Assembly: GCA_017634555.1 (NCBI GenBank)
Contig: JAGBNF010000035.1
Location: forward strand, 1 to 46,611
Direction of reading: 5' to 3'
Origin: Eubacterium sp.
Lineage (GTDB): Bacteria > Bacillota > Clostridia > Lachnospirales > Lachnospiraceae
Length of the DNA stretch: 46,611 nucleotides
In this document: in pieces, positions 1-9,629 of the stretch
Numbering within the stretch: position 1 is the stretch's first letter
Layout of the letters: each line of letters starts with the position of its first letter
The notes under the pieces: model-generated
The model's input: the letters and a program-made list of their open reading frames with translations, nothing else
The model's database searches: none
What the model was told of the DNA's origin: nothing
Program-made: the position numbers and the translations under genes

Positions 1-1207
1 AGTCACGGATGTTATCAAGCCAGTTATAATAAATCTTATTCATTCTTTCAGGAACGAGTTTTATCTCGCCGGTTTCAACAACCTTGCGGGCACGAGCTGC
101 CATCTCATCCATCTTTACAAACCACTGAGGTTTGATGAGCGGCTCAACTGTTGTTCCGCATCTGTCGTGTGTTCCTACCTGATGAGTATGAGGTACTACC
201 TTTACCAAAAGACCCTGAGCCTCAAGATCCTCCAGTACTGCCTTACGTGCCTCATATCTGTCCATACCATGATATCTTGTTTCCGGACAGTTTATAGTAG
301 CATCATCATTCATGATATTTATCTCTTCAAGATTATGACGCTTTCCTACTTCAAAATCGTTAGGGTCATGAGCAGGTGTAATCTTAACACATCCTGTTCC
401 GAACTCCTTATCAACATATGAATCAGCAATAACCGGAATCTCCTTGTTTACAAGAGGAAGAAGTAAAGTCTTGCCAACAATATCTGAATATCTTTCATCA
501 TCCGGATTAACTGCAACAGCTGTATCACCGAGAAGAGTCTCAGGACGGGTTGTTGCTATCTCAACAAATCTTCCCTCTTCACCAACTACCGGATAATTGA
601 TATGCCAGAAATGTCCTTCCTGCTCCTCATGCTCAACCTCTGCATCAGAAATTGTTGTCTGACAAACAGGACACCAGTTAACGATACGGGAGCCCTTATA
701 AATCCAGCCTTTATCATAGAGCTTCTTGAATACTGTATTTACGGCTTTATTATTGCCTTCATCCATAGTGAAGCGCTCTCTGTCCCAGTCAGCGGATGAA
801 CCCATTCTCTTCAGCTGGTTAACGATACGTCCGCCATATTCTTCACGCCAGTCCCAAACGCGCTTAAGAAATCCCTCACGGCCCAGGTCGTCCTTGCTGA
901 TTCCCTGTTCCTTAAGATTTTCAATAACCCTAACCTCAGTTGCTATAGCTGCATGGTCTGTACCCGGCTGCCACAGAGCATTGTAGCCCTGCATTCTCTT
1001 CATTCTGATAAGAATGTCCTGCATTGTATTATCCAGTGCATGACCCATGTGAAGCTGTCCTGTAATATTTGGAGGCGGCATAACAATAGTAAAAGGTTTC
1101 TTGCTTCTGTCTACCTCAGCATGAAAATATCCCTTTTCGACCCACTTATCATACAGTCTTTTTTCAATTCCCGCCGGGTCATATGTCTTAGCCAAATCCT
1201 TACTCAT
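1..1207 (-). CDS. valS: Valyl-tRNA synthetase, N-terminal part (runs off window)
   Basis: Charges tRNA-Val with valine in the cytoplasm. About 402 residues are visible, starting [20 protein letters not shown]; the C-terminal half lies beyond the left edge. The class I HIGH-type motif is seen as [13 protein letters not shown] at about residues 45-56, followed by the ValRS-typical [10 protein letters not shown] stretch and the editing-domain motif [15 protein letters not shown]. The ATG at 1205-1207 is preceded by a GGAGAAA ribosome site. Only 31 bp without a hairpin separate it from the upstream helical-repeat gene, so it is probably co-transcribed with the DUF5716/5717-like genes. No T-box leader is visible in front of it. 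Confidence 0.96.
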   Translation of the reverse strand, partial: MSKDLAKTYDPAGIEKRLYDKWVEKGYFHAEVDRSKKPFTIVMPPPNITGQLHMGHALDNTMQDILIRMKRMQGYNALWQPGTDHAAIATEVRVIENLKEQGISKDDLGREGFLKRVWDWREEYGGRIVNQLKRMGSSADWDRERFTMDEGNNKAVNTVFKKLYDKGWIYKGSRIVNWCPVCQTTISDAEVEHEEQEGHFWHINYPVVGEEGRFVEIATTRPETLLGDTAVAVNPDDERYSDIVGKTLLLPLVNKEIPVIADSYVDKEFGTGCVKITPAHDPNDFEVGKRHNLEEINIMNDDATINCPETRYHGMDRYEARKAVLEDLEAQGLLVKVVPHTHQVGTHDRCGTTVEPLIKPQWFVKMDEMAARARKVVETGEIKLVPERMNKIYYNWLDNIRD

Positions 1208-1238
1208 CTTAATTTCTCCTCTATTTGTATTTATTTTT

Positions 1239-2072
1239 TTAGATGGACTGTTCACGGAACTCATCCTTCAACTGTGCAAGAATAATATCCATTCTCTTGT
1301 CATAGTCCGTCATATCTTTATTCAAGCGATTATAAACAGCTCTCTGAAGCATTGCAAATATTGTCATCTCCTGAACGTCTGCCTTTGAATCGCCGATCTC
1401 TGCCATAATTTCCTCGAAGTATTTATCATCGAGGCCCCGGACTCGAATTTCCTCTCTGAGGGTCGATGTGTCCTCGCGCGTAGCAACGATATAGAAATAT
1501 CCCTTGAGCGACTCCATATTGTTGTTATACTCGTACGCTTTCAGGAAAAACTTCTTCGCATCATCAAGATCCATGTTGTTGGCAGCAGCAACCGCTCTGT
1601 TGTGGTATACATTTCCGAGGAATGTAACATCCTCATCATCGCCGATATCATCAAGTATCTCATCATAAAGAGTCGCTGCCTTGATGTATCTTCTGTATGC
1701 CAGATATCCGTCTGCCTTAAGTTTTGCCCTCTGAAGCGGGCTGAGCTTACGATACTTCTGCCATGCAGCCGCATAGGTCTTGATTTCTTCCGGAGTATAG
1801 TAGTCTCCGGCATTCAGAATCTCAATGAGAAGATCCTGCGCATAGGCAGTCTTGTTCATAAGACCCATCAGCTTATCAGCCAGCTCTTCCATTCCCAGTT
1901 CATCACGGATAAAGTTAAAGAGCTTGTCGGAAAGCACCGACTTGCTGATCAGTACTGTATTATTGAAAATGTAGAAGCAGAGCTCCTCATATGTATATAT
2001 CTCAACCTTTGTATTCAGAAAGGTGAACGGAGTGTCTGCTGTTTTGGAAGTACATAAAATAACCTTTGACAT
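1239..2072 (-). CDS. Helical-repeat (TPR-like) protein of unknown function
   Basis: 277 residues with no signal peptide or membrane segment, so probably cytoplasmic. I do not recognise a named family for the N-terminal third, which has mixed alpha/beta character ([15 protein letters not shown]). Residues of about 105-215 look like TPR or SEL1 helices: [18 protein letters not shown], then a NAVYHNRA-like helix pair ([29 protein letters not shown]). The start ATG overlaps the stop of the upstream gene by one base (TGATG at 2070-2074), a sign of translational coupling. The tight link to the Hsp70-like and DUF5717-like genes suggests the three products act as one complex. This is inference. Confidence 0.8.
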   Translation of the reverse strand: MSKVILCTSKTADTPFTFLNTKVEIYTYEELCFYIFNNTVLISKSVLSDKLFNFIRDELGMEELADKLMGLMNKTAYAQDLLIEILNAGDYYTPEEIKTYAAAWQKYRKLSPLQRAKLKADGYLAYRRYIKAATLYDEILDDIGDDEDVTFLGNVYHNRAVAAANNMDLDDAKKFFLKAYEYNNNMESLKGYFYIVATREDTSTLREEIRVRGLDDKYFEEIMAEIGDSKADVQEMTIFAMLQRAVYNRLNKDMTDYDKRMDIILAQLKDEFREQSI

Positions 2073-3325
2073 CAGATACTGAACTCCTTTCTGTATATTT
2101 TATTTGTAGTCGGGAAGAGCTTTCCGAAACCGAGATCCTTGATAATGACCGCTCCCGAATGCGGATCGTCGAACTCGACCTCAAGGCTGAGCTTGGTCGT
2201 CTTGTTCGGACGCTTCGGCAGTCCATGGATTCTTACCGTCTCACGCTTTTCCTCTTCCGTATGATGATCACGGTAAACAATAGTGATCTTATCCGTATCA
2301 TCAAGTATTACGCATATTTTTCCGTATGTGTTATACCACTGTTTTCCGCCGTTAACGATCGGCACGAAGCCTGTATCGTTCTCGTCCAGTGCAATACCCA
2401 CGTCGAAGAGCACATTTTCCTTGGTCTCAACAAAGAAATCGTTATAGAACTCTGCATATTCGCCGCCGACGGCTCTGTAGCAGGCACCCTTCGTATAAAT
2501 GTTCTGTCCGACGAAAACTCTTCGTCCCTGGCAGAGCACGTTGGTGGACTTCTTCATCCACTTGTTTGAAAAGCCCACACCTGTAAGGAATACGGATGAA
2601 ATGTATGCCTTCTTGAGCTCATACTCCGCAACCTTACTGAAATCTATATCCATCTGATAGGTATCATTTCCGTATCTTGAAAGAGTTATCTGTGATGAAT
2701 AATCCTCATGATAAACAGTGACCGTCTCCGGCTTTCTGTTTCTAGACATATCTATCCTGTAGTAATGAAGTCCGTCGGAGCTGTAATCATACAGTGCCAC
2801 CGAGTTGTTCCACAGGTCTCTCGGCTGATTGAAGATATAGAAAAGTCCGCTGTCCAGATGACTGGTGATCTCTATACATTCCTTCTTCACACCCATTTCC
2901 TTATATAATCCGGACAGAAGTCTGAAGATCAGATGATCATATTCCGGAATGGATATTACAAGCTTCTTAATCTCAGCCGATTCATATCTGTAAAGGAATG
3001 AATCAATGTGGAGTCTGACCATCAGAACGAAAAGCTCCGAATAAGAATACTCGATCTCGCCGACCTTCACCTTGTCTTCGCTCTTCAGATTTTCGAAGAT
3101 ATTATCCACCATTATGCCTTCTTCTGAGAATCTGGCCTCGGAAGCCTCTCCTCCGACATACCAGCGCTGTGATTCAGTGCTGTAGAAAAGGATGTTCGGC
3201 ATAAGATATGTATCCTTGTTATTCAACTGGCTTACGGATTCAGGCTCACGCTTGATATCGTTATAGTACGAAAGCTGTGTGAAATCTGAGCACAGATCCA
3301 TTCCAATGTAGTATAACTCCGCCAT
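2072..3325 (-). CDS. Degenerate Hsp70/actin-fold ATPase-like protein (DUF5716-like)
   Basis: 417 residues whose order of motifs matches the Hsp70/actin nucleotide-binding fold although the signatures are eroded. Phosphate-1 appears as YIGMDLCSDFTQ (residues 6-17, compare IGIDLGTT). MPNILFY with WYVGGEA (42-61) matches the Hsp70 PSVV/VG-A segment. KKLVISIPEYDHLIFR (120-135) matches the AVITVPAYF segment. Phosphate-2 is ALYDYSSDGLHYYRI (177-191), with the Asp kept but the glycines lost. The adenosine motif is VFLTGVGFSNKW (245-256), then KGACYRA (279-285). The C-terminal 100 residues resemble a beta-sandwich, as in Hsp70 substrate domains. I believe the family is called DUF5716; that label is from memory. 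ATP hydrolysis may be lost or altered. ATG is 6 nt after a GGAG. Confidence 0.72.
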   Translation of the reverse strand: MAELYYIGMDLCSDFTQLSYYNDIKREPESVSQLNNKDTYLMPNILFYSTESQRWYVGGEASEARFSEEGIMVDNIFENLKSEDKVKVGEIEYSYSELFVLMVRLHIDSFLYRYESAEIKKLVISIPEYDHLIFRLLSGLYKEMGVKKECIEITSHLDSGLFYIFNQPRDLWNNSVALYDYSSDGLHYYRIDMSRNRKPETVTVYHEDYSSQITLSRYGNDTYQMDIDFSKVAEYELKKAYISSVFLTGVGFSNKWMKKSTNVLCQGRRVFVGQNIYTKGACYRAVGGEYAEFYNDFFVETKENVLFDVGIALDENDTGFVPIVNGGKQWYNTYGKICVILDDTDKITIVYRDHHTEEEKRETVRIHGLPKRPNKTTKLSLEVEFDDPHSGAVIIKDLGFGKLFPTTNKIYRKEFSI

Positions 3326-3346
3326 TTTGTACTCCTTAATTACTGA

Positions 3347-6300
3347 TTACAATACGTTTAAATTCTCTTCAAATAAATGTACCGTATTGATATAAACATC
3401 AAGATCCTCAAGCAATGCCTTGTCATCACGCATTTCCTGCTTGACCAGCATGCTGTTGATCATTTCAAATCTGTTGATATTCTTCTGGTTGAAGGACTTC
3501 TTCTTGAGGACTTCACTCTCAACTATCTTGGCATTTCCGTTCGGATCGTCCTCGATAGAGTAAACCAGTCTCTCACCATGGAATATAACGAATTCCATTA
3601 CATATACTCCGTCCACGACTTCCTCGAGTCTCTTTCTCTCTGTCTTCTGCTTTGAACGTGTTCCTGTATCAAAGCTGTACTTTACGAAAACATGACGGAC
3701 ATTTTCAGTCTTGTAGATAAGATAGGTCTTAAGATATACATCCTGCGGAAGCTTGATAAATCCGCTGAACTTCTTGAAGAACGGCATTATCTTACCTGCA
3801 TCGACGAACCGCTCCACATTTTCCGCGATCCATCTTCTCTGATTATCGTTGAATCTCTCCAGACGGCTGAAATATAACAGCAGCGCCATGGATGAAACCT
3901 CGTCATCTATGTTGCTCTTCCACATTTCCTGATACAGAGCATCCATTATGTGGTTCGGCACCTGAGTGTCGTTGACCAGATAATCGTGTGCAGAAAGTCT
4001 GAGGAATGCCTTGACCACAAGACCTCTGCTTCTTCCCATATAATATGTTGAGAAGATATCATAGATATACTCAAGATATGAACCCGAGAACATCATCTGT
4101 GCCAGCGTATTCTCCGCAAGCGGAGTGATGTCCGTTACCTTGTCCTTCGCAAGCTTGAAGAGTGATGATAACTCATCGAGACTTCCCTTGAAGTTTGAGG
4201 TTATATATCCGAGAATGTTGCCGTTAACGGTACCGGTCTTGTAAAGGTTGAGACAGATCGACATCAGGTCCTCGTTAAGGAATCCGTCGGAATCTGTAAC
4301 ACCGTAATCGGCAAGTCTGTAAAGCTCGTTTACATCCAGCTCGTTAAAGCCGTAAAGCTTAACTGCCTGGAATGCCTTATCGAACATGTTCATGTCGATA
4401 AGATAAGTAATAATGGTTCTTGCATTTGCATGAGTCAGATACTCGATATCAAGTCTGTTGAGATACTTTGCAAGAACGTCTGTATCCAGATTCTCATGGT
4501 AATACTCAATGATGTTAAGGCAGGCCTGCTGCTTGTAATCATGAGATATCTCCTCACACTGGATAATGTCTCTGGCTGCATTTACTTCCTTAGCATTTCT
4601 GTAGGTGAAAGGTCCGAGACTCTCATAGTTGAAGAGCAGGACTCTGTAATCACGCGGACTGTACTCTCTGCAGATAGGCATATAAGCCTTCTCATCCACG
4701 ATCCTCTCAAAATGGTAAGGTATGGATCCCGCATAACGGTTTCCGTTGTTATCCTCGAATACGATGGATGCGTTGTCGGAAAGGATCTCGACATATGCTT
4801 CACCGTTTACCAGAGGAACTCTCTGCACATCATGCAGCTCTTCATGAGATATAACTACTGCTCTGACCTTCTTGTTAGAGCAGACGATCTTTCTCCTGAA
4901 AATGATATTGATAAGCTTTCCGGCATACATGGAGCTTACGCTGTCAGGCTCAAGGAATTCATCATAGATGACAGTCAGATCATCGTTGACTCTTCCCTTC
5001 ACGATCATCTTCTCCATAAAGTCTTCCATAGTCGGTGCATACTCATGATATATCTTCATATGCTCGGACTTGTTGAAGATTACATTTGCATAAAGATATG
5101 CAAGCTCATCCTCGGAAAGCGTATTCTTGTAGTTCAGGTACATAAGAACCGATGAAGGTATGATGTCATACCTTGTCTTATTCATACTTCTTATGTAGCA
5201 CTCATTAAGGCCGATAAACTTGAGTGATCTCTCGATGGCAGCCTTATAAAATCTGTGATACTTGTTATCCAGCATATTTGCGGAAATGAGCATCGAGCAG
5301 ATAGAACTGAGTACCGACAGGTTCTCATTCTCCTTACGCGACAGCTTCTCAGCCTCATCCTGACGGACAGCCTCTCCGAATCTCTCTTCGGAAGAAACGG
5401 CCTCATTTCGCTCAAATACCAGATTATCCTCAACCGCATCAACAAGTGCGGTATCATCAGCGTCATCATCATCCTTTTTCCAGTATGAAGATGATGCAAG
5501 TATCTTATCTATTCCTGAAGACTCAGATTCATACAGATACTCAGAACCAAGGAATCCGTCATCATCCTCGTCCTCATAATCTTCGTCTTCCTCCTCTTCC
5601 TCTTCTTCAACCTTTTTCTCTTCCTCATCCACAGGTCTTGAGAAACCTGCACTGTATCTTATACTGAGTGCATCTCTCTCATCCTGCTTCGACTCTGAAG
5701 CACCGGTTTCAACAAGCGGAATATCAAGAAGCTCTTCACGGTTCTTTGTAACCGGCGATGATGCCGACCATACCTGAGCCTTAATTCTCTCGGCTCTGAG
5801 CTCCTCCTCATTCTTATCATATATCTGACGGAGAGCATCAAAGATCTGCTTATTGAAATCTCTGTTCTTTCCGGCAAGCTTCACGAACTCGAGAAGTACA
5901 TCATCTGAAATGTACTTGTGCCTGAGACCCCATTTGATAACTGTCATCTCAAGCTCACCGAGCTTCTTCAGAAGCATTGGATTCTCATTAAATATGTTGC
6001 AGAGCTCAAAGTATATAATCGGGCTGTTCTCACCCTCATAGAACATATCGGAAAGCTCTTTATAAAGCAGTGCCTTATCCTCGTTATATGCCGGATCTAC
6101 AAAGAGAAGCAGCCAGAAGTAGAACATTTTTTGATGCTTCTGTGTCTTGTAGTTCTTCTTTATAAGATTTGCAACATCCTCGGTAAACTGATTGTCTCTC
6201 TGGATCAGGGCTCTCAGATATTCGTAGTAACACATCTGCTGGCTGCTCATCTGAGTCTTGTCAACATCCGCCTCTATTCTGAGGAACTCCTGCTCAACCT

Positions 6301-7396
6301 TGCTGTAATCTCCGTTCAGGATATTCATATGCATGATTCCGAGTCTGTAGAGATTCTCCTCAGACTCAAGCTCATTGAGAACGCTCAGAGCTTCCATAGT
6401 CCTCTGGGTATACTCGGAAAGGTTTATGGCATCCATTCTGAAATCAAGATAAGCTCTGGTCACTGCAACCTTTGCCTTCTTATATTTCTGCTCTTTGATG
6501 TGACTTTCCTGATTATCACGAGGCTTCTGCGGCTTTGAAAGATGGATATCTATCTCAATCTTCTGATAGATATTCTCGATTATAAGGCGGCCGCTGTTCT
6601 CGCCTTCCGGAACATGCTCAGGAGAAATGTACACTCTGAGAGCACATTTGTTAGCTGTAAAGTCCTGTGATGATATGGACTTCTTTGCAGGAATGATAAA
6701 CTCGGAATCGCTTCGGATGTCCGAATATGTATATCCCCATGTATTCTTTGATATATCAACTGTGATGCTTTCCGTTTCGGTAGGCATCTCTATATCTATC
6801 TTTGCCTTTGATGCCGAGAGGGTAACTGTTCTTTTCTTGGATACCATTACGAGGAACTCTTCCATAGCCTGATCTACTGAACGGCTGTCAAGAAGACTGG
6901 CATACACTCTGCGCATCTGGTGATCCTTATCTATGAAGGTTCTTCTGAATTCATCACTTACAAAAAGACGGGTAGCATCTCTCCAGCTTCTCTCTGCGAG
7001 GGCTGCGAACTTGAAGAGGTCATCTATCCTCTCATCATGATGCTTAACACAAGGCTGAACAATATTAATATCATAAGGAAGCTTGAACTCGCCTCCATCG
7101 GTTATTACGTTGATATGTCCGCGAAGATTCTGACCGGCCTCAAGACAGGTAGCGTCATAGGAATATCTTACGTTGAACTTCCTGGACACAAAGGAATGGT
7201 CTTCGAAACGGAGCAGATATCTGCTGTCGTATACGAGACCCTTAATAGGGTACTGATTCTTTGACTCAACAGTGAATTCACCTGAGTATACAGTACCGGC
7301 TTCGATATTAATTTTGAAATATCTCTCGGATATCACAACCTCGGGCCTGTCTATGATAAACTGACCCTTTGCATACTGTTCGACAATTGCCTTCAT
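3347..7396 (-). CDS. Giant cytoplasmic Ig-like plus helical-repeat protein (DUF5717-like)
   Basis: 1349 residues, no signal peptide and no clear membrane segment. The N-terminal 270 residues read as two beta-sandwich domains: one around IEAGTVYSGEFTVESKNQ (about 31-48) and one around SITVDISKNTWGYTYSD, closing at IIENIYQKIEIDIHLSKP. After this come long stretches of amphipathic helices (helical-repeat or TPR-like), broken by a very acidic linker at about 585-660 that is almost all Glu/Asp. Large proteins of this shape next to an Hsp70-like gene are known to me as DUF5717 in Lachnospiraceae; function unknown. It is the first gene of the operon (start after AGGGGT, 4 nt to ATG) and is divergent from the aminotransferase gene. 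A scaffold or client-binding partner of the Hsp70-like protein is a reasonable guess. Confidence 0.72.
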   Translation of the reverse strand: MKAIVEQYAKGQFIIDRPEVVISERYFKINIEAGTVYSGEFTVESKNQYPIKGLVYDSRYLLRFEDHSFVSRKFNVRYSYDATCLEAGQNLRGHINVITDGGEFKLPYDINIVQPCVKHHDERIDDLFKFAALAERSWRDATRLFVSDEFRRTFIDKDHQMRRVYASLLDSRSVDQAMEEFLVMVSKKRTVTLSASKAKIDIEMPTETESITVDISKNTWGYTYSDIRSDSEFIIPAKKSISSQDFTANKCALRVYISPEHVPEGENSGRLIIENIYQKIEIDIHLSKPQKPRDNQESHIKEQKYKKAKVAVTRAYLDFRMDAINLSEYTQRTMEALSVLNELESEENLYRLGIMHMNILNGDYSKVEQEFLRIEADVDKTQMSSQQMCYYEYLRALIQRDNQFTEDVANLIKKNYKTQKHQKMFYFWLLLFVDPAYNEDKALLYKELSDMFYEGENSPIIYFELCNIFNENPMLLKKLGELEMTVIKWGLRHKYISDDVLLEFVKLAGKNRDFNKQIFDALRQIYDKNEEELRAERIKAQVWSASSPVTKNREELLDIPLVETGASESKQDERDALSIRYSAGFSRPVDEEEKKVEEEEEEEDEDYEDEDDDGFLGSEYLYESESSGIDKILASSSYWKKDDDDADDTALVDAVEDNLVFERNEAVSSEERFGEAVRQDEAEKLSRKENENLSVLSSICSMLISANMLDNKYHRFYKAAIERSLKFIGLNECYIRSMNKTRYDIIPSSVLMYLNYKNTLSEDELAYLYANVIFNKSEHMKIYHEYAPTMEDFMEKMIVKGRVNDDLTVIYDEFLEPDSVSSMYAGKLINIIFRRKIVCSNKKVRAVVISHEELHDVQRVPLVNGEAYVEILSDNASIVFEDNNGNRYAGSIPYHFERIVDEKAYMPICREYSPRDYRVLLFNYESLGPFTYRNAKEVNAARDIIQCEEISHDYKQQACLNIIEYYHENLDTDVLAKYLNRLDIEYLTHANARTIITYLIDMNMFDKAFQAVKLYGFNELDVNELYRLADYGVTDSDGFLNEDLMSICLNLYKTGTVNGNILGYITSNFKGSLDELSSLFKLAKDKVTDITPLAENTLAQMMFSGSYLEYIYDIFSTYYMGRSRGLVVKAFLRLSAHDYLVNDTQVPNHIMDALYQEMWKSNIDDEVSSMALLLYFSRLERFNDNQRRWIAENVERFVDAGKIMPFFKKFSGFIKLPQDVYLKTYLIYKTENVRHVFVKYSFDTGTRSKQKTERKRLEEVVDGVYVMEFVIFHGERLVYSIEDDPNGNAKIVESEVLKKKSFNQKNINRFEMINSMLVKQEMRDDKALLEDLDVYINTVHLFEENLNVL

Positions 7397-7444
7397 GTTA
7401 CCCCTCTAACATCAAAAAAACTCTGTAACAATAACGTGTTTATT

Positions 7445-7473
7445 TTGACACTTATAACTTTATCGTGTAGAAT
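7445..7473 (+). promoter_or_regulatory. Sigma-A promoter of the aminotransferase gene
   Basis: TTGACA at 7445-7450, a 17-nt spacer, and TAGAAT at 7468-7473. Transcription would start near 7480, giving a leader of about 88 nt. The leader begins with a small inverted repeat (GATGG, TTAGC loop, CCATC). The divergent DUF5717-like operon must also start in this 171-bp gap, but I see no clear promoter for it. Confidence 0.6.
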
Positions 7474-7567
7474 ATACCCGATGGTTAGCCCATCTTAAAA
7501 GATAATTAATCAACTTATTATATCAGATATAACTTTTATTTTAAAGTCGATTTTGGAGGTGTTGCAA

Positions 7568-8620
7568 TTGGCTTCTAAAAATTTAAGAATAGAAAAGTAT
7601 CCGACAGTTTTATACAATGCTAATCTCAATCCACTCGGAATTCCTGATTCTGTCAAGACCGCCATTTCGGAAAACATCGGTTCTATAACCAAATATCCGG
7701 ACATTTACTACAACAACTTAAAAAATGCCGTAGCTGATTATACAGGCATGACTCTGGACAGGATTGTTATGGGAAACGGATCTGCCGACCTCTATAAGCT
7801 TTTTGCTTCACTGTTAAAGCCAAAGAAGGCCGTGCTTCTTTCTCCGGGGCCTATGGAATACGAGGGCGTTCTCACCTCCTATAAATGTAAGGTTGATTAC
7901 TACAGCCTTTCTGAGGAAGATGAATTCGTTCTGGATATGGATACTTTTATATCCAAGCTGAAGAAGGGCGTAGATCTTATAATGATCAGCAACCCTAACA
8001 ATCCGACTTCGAAGCTGATCCCGCTTGCCGATATCAAAAAACTGCTTGAGGCTTGTGTGGAAAGGAACATTTTCCTTATTCTTGATGAAATGTATATCGA
8101 ATTCGTCGATGATTATAGTGACTATACAGCTATTTCTCTTACAGACGAATTCAATAATCTTGCGATAATCAGAAGTGTATCCAAGTTCTTCTCAGTTCCG
8201 GGACTTCGTTTTGCTTATGCTCTTATGAATAACCCTTCACTGATGACACTTGTGGATATCACAACAACAAAGAACAACATAGCTTCACTGACAGCGCTTG
8301 CCTGCTCAGCTATGTTTAAGGATGAGAAGTATATCGAGGAAGGCCGCTCGATGATTCACACCGAGAGAAGCCTTGTATATCTTGCAATGTCCACTTCAAA
8401 GAACCTGAAGCTCTTCAAGCCTGAAGCAAACTACATGCTTGCAAAGCTGCTTAAAGAGGATGTGACCTCCGGAGTCGTTGCCGAGCACTGCAACCAGAGA
8501 GGTATCATCATCAGAAGATGTGACAACATCCGTGGTCTTTCAAATCAGTTCATCCGCTTCTGCTTTATGAATCCTAAGCAGAACGACCTGATGGTAAATA
8601 CCATCCTCGAAATACTGTAA
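7568..8620 (+). CDS. PLP-dependent class I/II aminotransferase, HisC/CobD-like
   Basis: Fold-type I aminotransferase of 350 residues, about the usual HisC length. Seen: the N-terminal NANLNPLGIPDSV (family NENPxG), TKYPD, the GNGSADLY cofactor loop, NPNNPTSKLI, LILDEMYIEF (Asp and Tyr contacting PLP), the Schiff-base lysine in SVSKFFSVPGLR (about residue 206), and a C-terminal FIRFCFMNP matching the substrate-binding Arg. Likely substrates are histidinol phosphate or a related phosphorylated amino acid; no his or cobalamin genes are nearby, so the exact reaction is open. Start: the frame is open to a TTG at 7553, but that lies in the GGAGGT ribosome site (7555-7560). The TTG at 7568, 7 nt after it, is the better start. 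Single-gene unit. Confidence 0.87.
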   Translation: MASKNLRIEKYPTVLYNANLNPLGIPDSVKTAISENIGSITKYPDIYYNNLKNAVADYTGMTLDRIVMGNGSADLYKLFASLLKPKKAVLLSPGPMEYEGVLTSYKCKVDYYSLSEEDEFVLDMDTFISKLKKGVDLIMISNPNNPTSKLIPLADIKKLLEACVERNIFLILDEMYIEFVDDYSDYTAISLTDEFNNLAIIRSVSKFFSVPGLRFAYALMNNPSLMTLVDITTTKNNIASLTALACSAMFKDEKYIEEGRSMIHTERSLVYLAMSTSKNLKLFKPEANYMLAKLLKEDVTSGVVAEHCNQRGIIIRRCDNIRGLSNQFIRFCFMNPKQNDLMVNTILEIL

Positions 8621-8640
8621 GAACTGAATCGAGTAAAAAA

Positions 8641-8687
8641 TAAACCATATAGCCGCACATTTCAAATGTATGGCTATATGGTTTTTT
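8641..8687. terminator. Bidirectional terminator
   Basis: A perfect 13-bp stem (8642-8654 with 8672-8684) with an inner ACATTT/AAATGT extension, flanked by an A-rich stretch on the left and a T run on the right. It ends the aminotransferase transcript and, on the minus strand, the hemZ-hisS-prepilin peptidase transcript. Confidence 0.88.
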
Positions 8688-8693
8688 GTTTGC

Positions 8694-9560
8694 TTAATCA
8701 CCCATCGATGCCTGAAGTACACCGATATACCAGTTTATTATCGCACTTCCGAACAATGTGGAAATGATTATTCCGAGGCAGAGCATCGGTCCGAACGGAA
8801 TGTGTGATTTCCAATCCTTCTTCTTAGTTATTACGAAAAATACTGCAAGCAGCGCCTGGATTATGGCTCCGATGAAGAAGCCCGCTACTATGATCTTCCA
8901 TCCCAGCAGTATGCCGGACATGAAGAGCAGCTTTATATCTCCCCATCCAAAAGCATTCGGTACCGCAAGATCCAACAGTGCCAGCGGTCCTGCGATACAC
9001 AGTGCACCGATAACCCTGTCAAGGATCGTTACATGAGGCCATATGAATATGGATATGATACCGATTATTCCGATCAGCACATTAAACTCGAACGGAAGCT
9101 CGCAAGTATCAAAGTCTATCAGTGCCTGCAGTGTATATATCGCATAAAGGATCAAAAGTATTACTATTCCGATCATTGCTGCGGTTGAAGGATTTTCAAC
9201 CAGCGCAAGTGCTTTTGTCAACTTGTTGTTCAGCGCATCTGTGACGGAAATATCTTCAGAAAACTTTTGAAAATACCATGCCGCAAATCCACTGAGTATC
9301 ACTCCCCATATGATAACGGCCAGAAATCTGTTCGGACGCTCCTTATATACATCTCCCATCGGCATCTTGATAAGCTTAGCTTCCTGTTCCTTGCGGGCTT
9401 GGAAAGCTTCCTTCTCAGCCTTGGTCTGCTTACCGTCCACATCCTCATCATAATCCTCGCGGGCACGTATAAATGCATCCACCCTACGATTGATCACGTT
9501 TATGAAAGTATAGACAACCGCCGCACATACACAGGCTATTATTATATAAACAATCTGCAT
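8694..9560 (-). CDS. Type IV prepilin peptidase-like aspartic protease (A24 family)
   Basis: Integral membrane protease that would cleave the leader of class III signal peptides on type IV or Flp pilins. 288 residues, about seven membrane segments. The two catalytic aspartates sit in ALIDFDTCELPF and in the GxGD motif GWGDIKLLF. The first segment (residues 3-22) is followed by a charged cytoplasmic loop (residues of about 30-70), not by the Cys-rich zinc and methylase region of PilD, so it resembles the short TadV/archaeal-type forms. It follows hisS in the housekeeping run with 69 bp between; no pilin genes are in the window, so its substrates are encoded elsewhere. Start ATG after GAGAGGA. 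Confidence 0.85.
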   Translation of the reverse strand: MQIVYIIIACVCAAVVYTFINVINRRVDAFIRAREDYDEDVDGKQTKAEKEAFQARKEQEAKLIKMPMGDVYKERPNRFLAVIIWGVILSGFAAWYFQKFSEDISVTDALNNKLTKALALVENPSTAAMIGIVILLILYAIYTLQALIDFDTCELPFEFNVLIGIIGIISIFIWPHVTILDRVIGALCIAGPLALLDLAVPNAFGWGDIKLLFMSGILLGWKIIVAGFFIGAIIQALLAVFFVITKKKDWKSHIPFGPMLCLGIIISTLFGSAIINWYIGVLQASMGD

Positions 9561-9629
9561 TATATCAGGTCCTCTCTGACATTCATTCTATCATTTATGT
9601 CACCGAATCCCGAAAGACTACCGATCGGA

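Noticed and set aside
1208-1238. T-box riboswitch before valS
   Set aside because: Only 31 bp separate valS from the upstream gene, too short for a T-box; hisS likewise follows hemZ by 27 bp.
7553-7567. Upstream TTG start of the aminotransferase
   Set aside because: The GGAGGT ribosome site lies inside these codons; the TTG at 7568 has proper spacing.
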